DNA of 64,000 bases from Algoriphagus sp. NG3. GTDB lineage: Bacteria > Bacteroidota > Bacteroidia > Cytophagales > Cyclobacteriaceae. The stretch's first letter is position 1. Each line of letters opens with the position of its first letter. The stretch is taken from positions 2,480,001-2,544,000 of the forward strand of contig NZ_CP139421.1 of NCBI RefSeq assembly GCF_034119865.1, given 5' to 3'. This document shows, piece by piece, positions 63,672-64,000 of this stretch. Below the pieces are notes generated by a model, which was given only the letters and a program-made list of their open reading frames with translations, did not search any database and had not been told where the DNA came from. The position numbers and the translations under genes are program-made.

Positions 63672-64000
63672 TTAAAATGTTAAATTCAAACCCGCTGTCC
63701 ACTGTCGTAAACGAGGGTAACCACCCCAATATCTACCGTCTGTGCCCACTTCCGGATCATACCCATTGAATTTGGAAAATGTAAAAACATTTGCTGCATT
63801 CATGGAAAGGCGCAACCGCATGGATTTTGGCAAATCAAAATTATAGCCCATGTTAAGGTTTTGGATTCTGACGAAGGATCCATCCTCAATCCACCAATCA
63901 GAGAACTTGATCTGCCTACCGTCTTTTAAGCTTGGGTAATCATTAGTAGGATTATCGGGCGTCCATCTAAAAGGAGTGATACTAGGCTGATTAAATGCCT
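63672..64000 (-). CDS. SusC/RagA TonB-dependent transporter, C-terminal part (gene runs off the window)
   Basis: Only the last about 109 residues are present. They show the conserved SusC end: PFRWTPDNPTNDYPSLKDG, DGSFVRIQNLNMGYNF, RLSMNAANVFTFSKFNGYDP and WTAGLNLTF with a terminal Phe. The stop (63672-63674) is 13 bases before the SusD start. Together with SusD, the binding protein and GH26 this defines the second PUL of the window. Its regulator and any further enzymes lie beyond 64000. Confidence 0.93.
   Translation of the reverse strand, partial: AFNQPSITPFRWTPDNPTNDYPSLKDGRQIKFSDWWIEDGSFVRIQNLNMGYNFDLPKSMRLRLSMNAANVFTFSKFNGYDPEVGTDGRYWGGYPRLRQWTAGLNLTF

Overview
The window looks like a chromosomal segment of a carbohydrate-foraging Bacteroidota bacterium, most likely of the order Cytophagales (Cyclobacteriaceae-like; inferred from gene content, not from a search). 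The grounds are four SusC/SusD pairs (one cut by the window edge), a hybrid two-component regulator, an ECF sigma/FecR pair, type IX secretion (T9SS) type A and type B C-terminal domains, a PorP/SprF protein, many lipoproteins and TAnnTTTG-type promoter boxes.

Layout. 1-4.4 kb (+): the end of a T9SS cargo gene, a PASTA protein, a second T9SS cargo protein and a rhodanese, followed by a 100-bp MITE-like insertion. 4.6-6.4 kb (-): a membrane M50 protease and a YihX-like HAD phosphatase, then a tRNA with anticodon CAT and its terminator (+). 6.6-9.6 kb: a cluster of palindromes, an AraC regulator, an NTF2/Atu4866 protein and an SDR. 10-17.7 kb (-): ECF sigma, FecR, a SusC with an STN domain, SusD and a secreted EEP-fold hydrolase, in the arrangement of a sigma/anti-sigma controlled uptake operon. 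18.5-34.5 kb (-): a polysaccharide utilisation locus (PUL) with a hybrid two-component regulator, two tandem SusC/SusD pairs, a GH43 resembling exo-beta-1,3-galactanases, and a GH16. The likely substrate is a beta-1,3-linked galactan or glucan.

35-44 kb: a small lipoprotein, then a T9SS surface-protein module. The module has a roughly 1,730-residue adhesin with about 12 near-identical repeats and a type B C-terminal domain, a PorP/SprF partner one base downstream, and a divergent TPR/HTH regulator. The divergent gap holds helically phased TCTACA motifs. 44.4-48.6 kb (-): an arylsulfatase gene broken twice (TGA at a Trp codon and a (CCAT)5 slippage tract) and a DUF1254 lipoprotein.

48.6-51.6 kb is repeat-rich and gene-poor apart from a HicA/HicB toxin-antitoxin pair. 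51.6-57 kb carries three divergently arranged propeller-type lipoproteins. 57.4-59 kb (-) is an ABC-F ATPase with a long leader. 59.7-64 kb (-) is the distal half of a second PUL (SusC, SusD, a putative glycan-binding lipoprotein and a GH26 mannanase), so beta-mannan is the probable substrate.

Two families of dispersed palindromic repeats link the gaps: a three-hairpin element near 34.8, 44.2 and 59.2 kb, and a larger composite near 49.3, 49.8 and 57.0 kb. The best candidates for something new are the adhesin/PorP/regulator module with its putative operator array, the slippage-tract sulfatase, and these repeat families.
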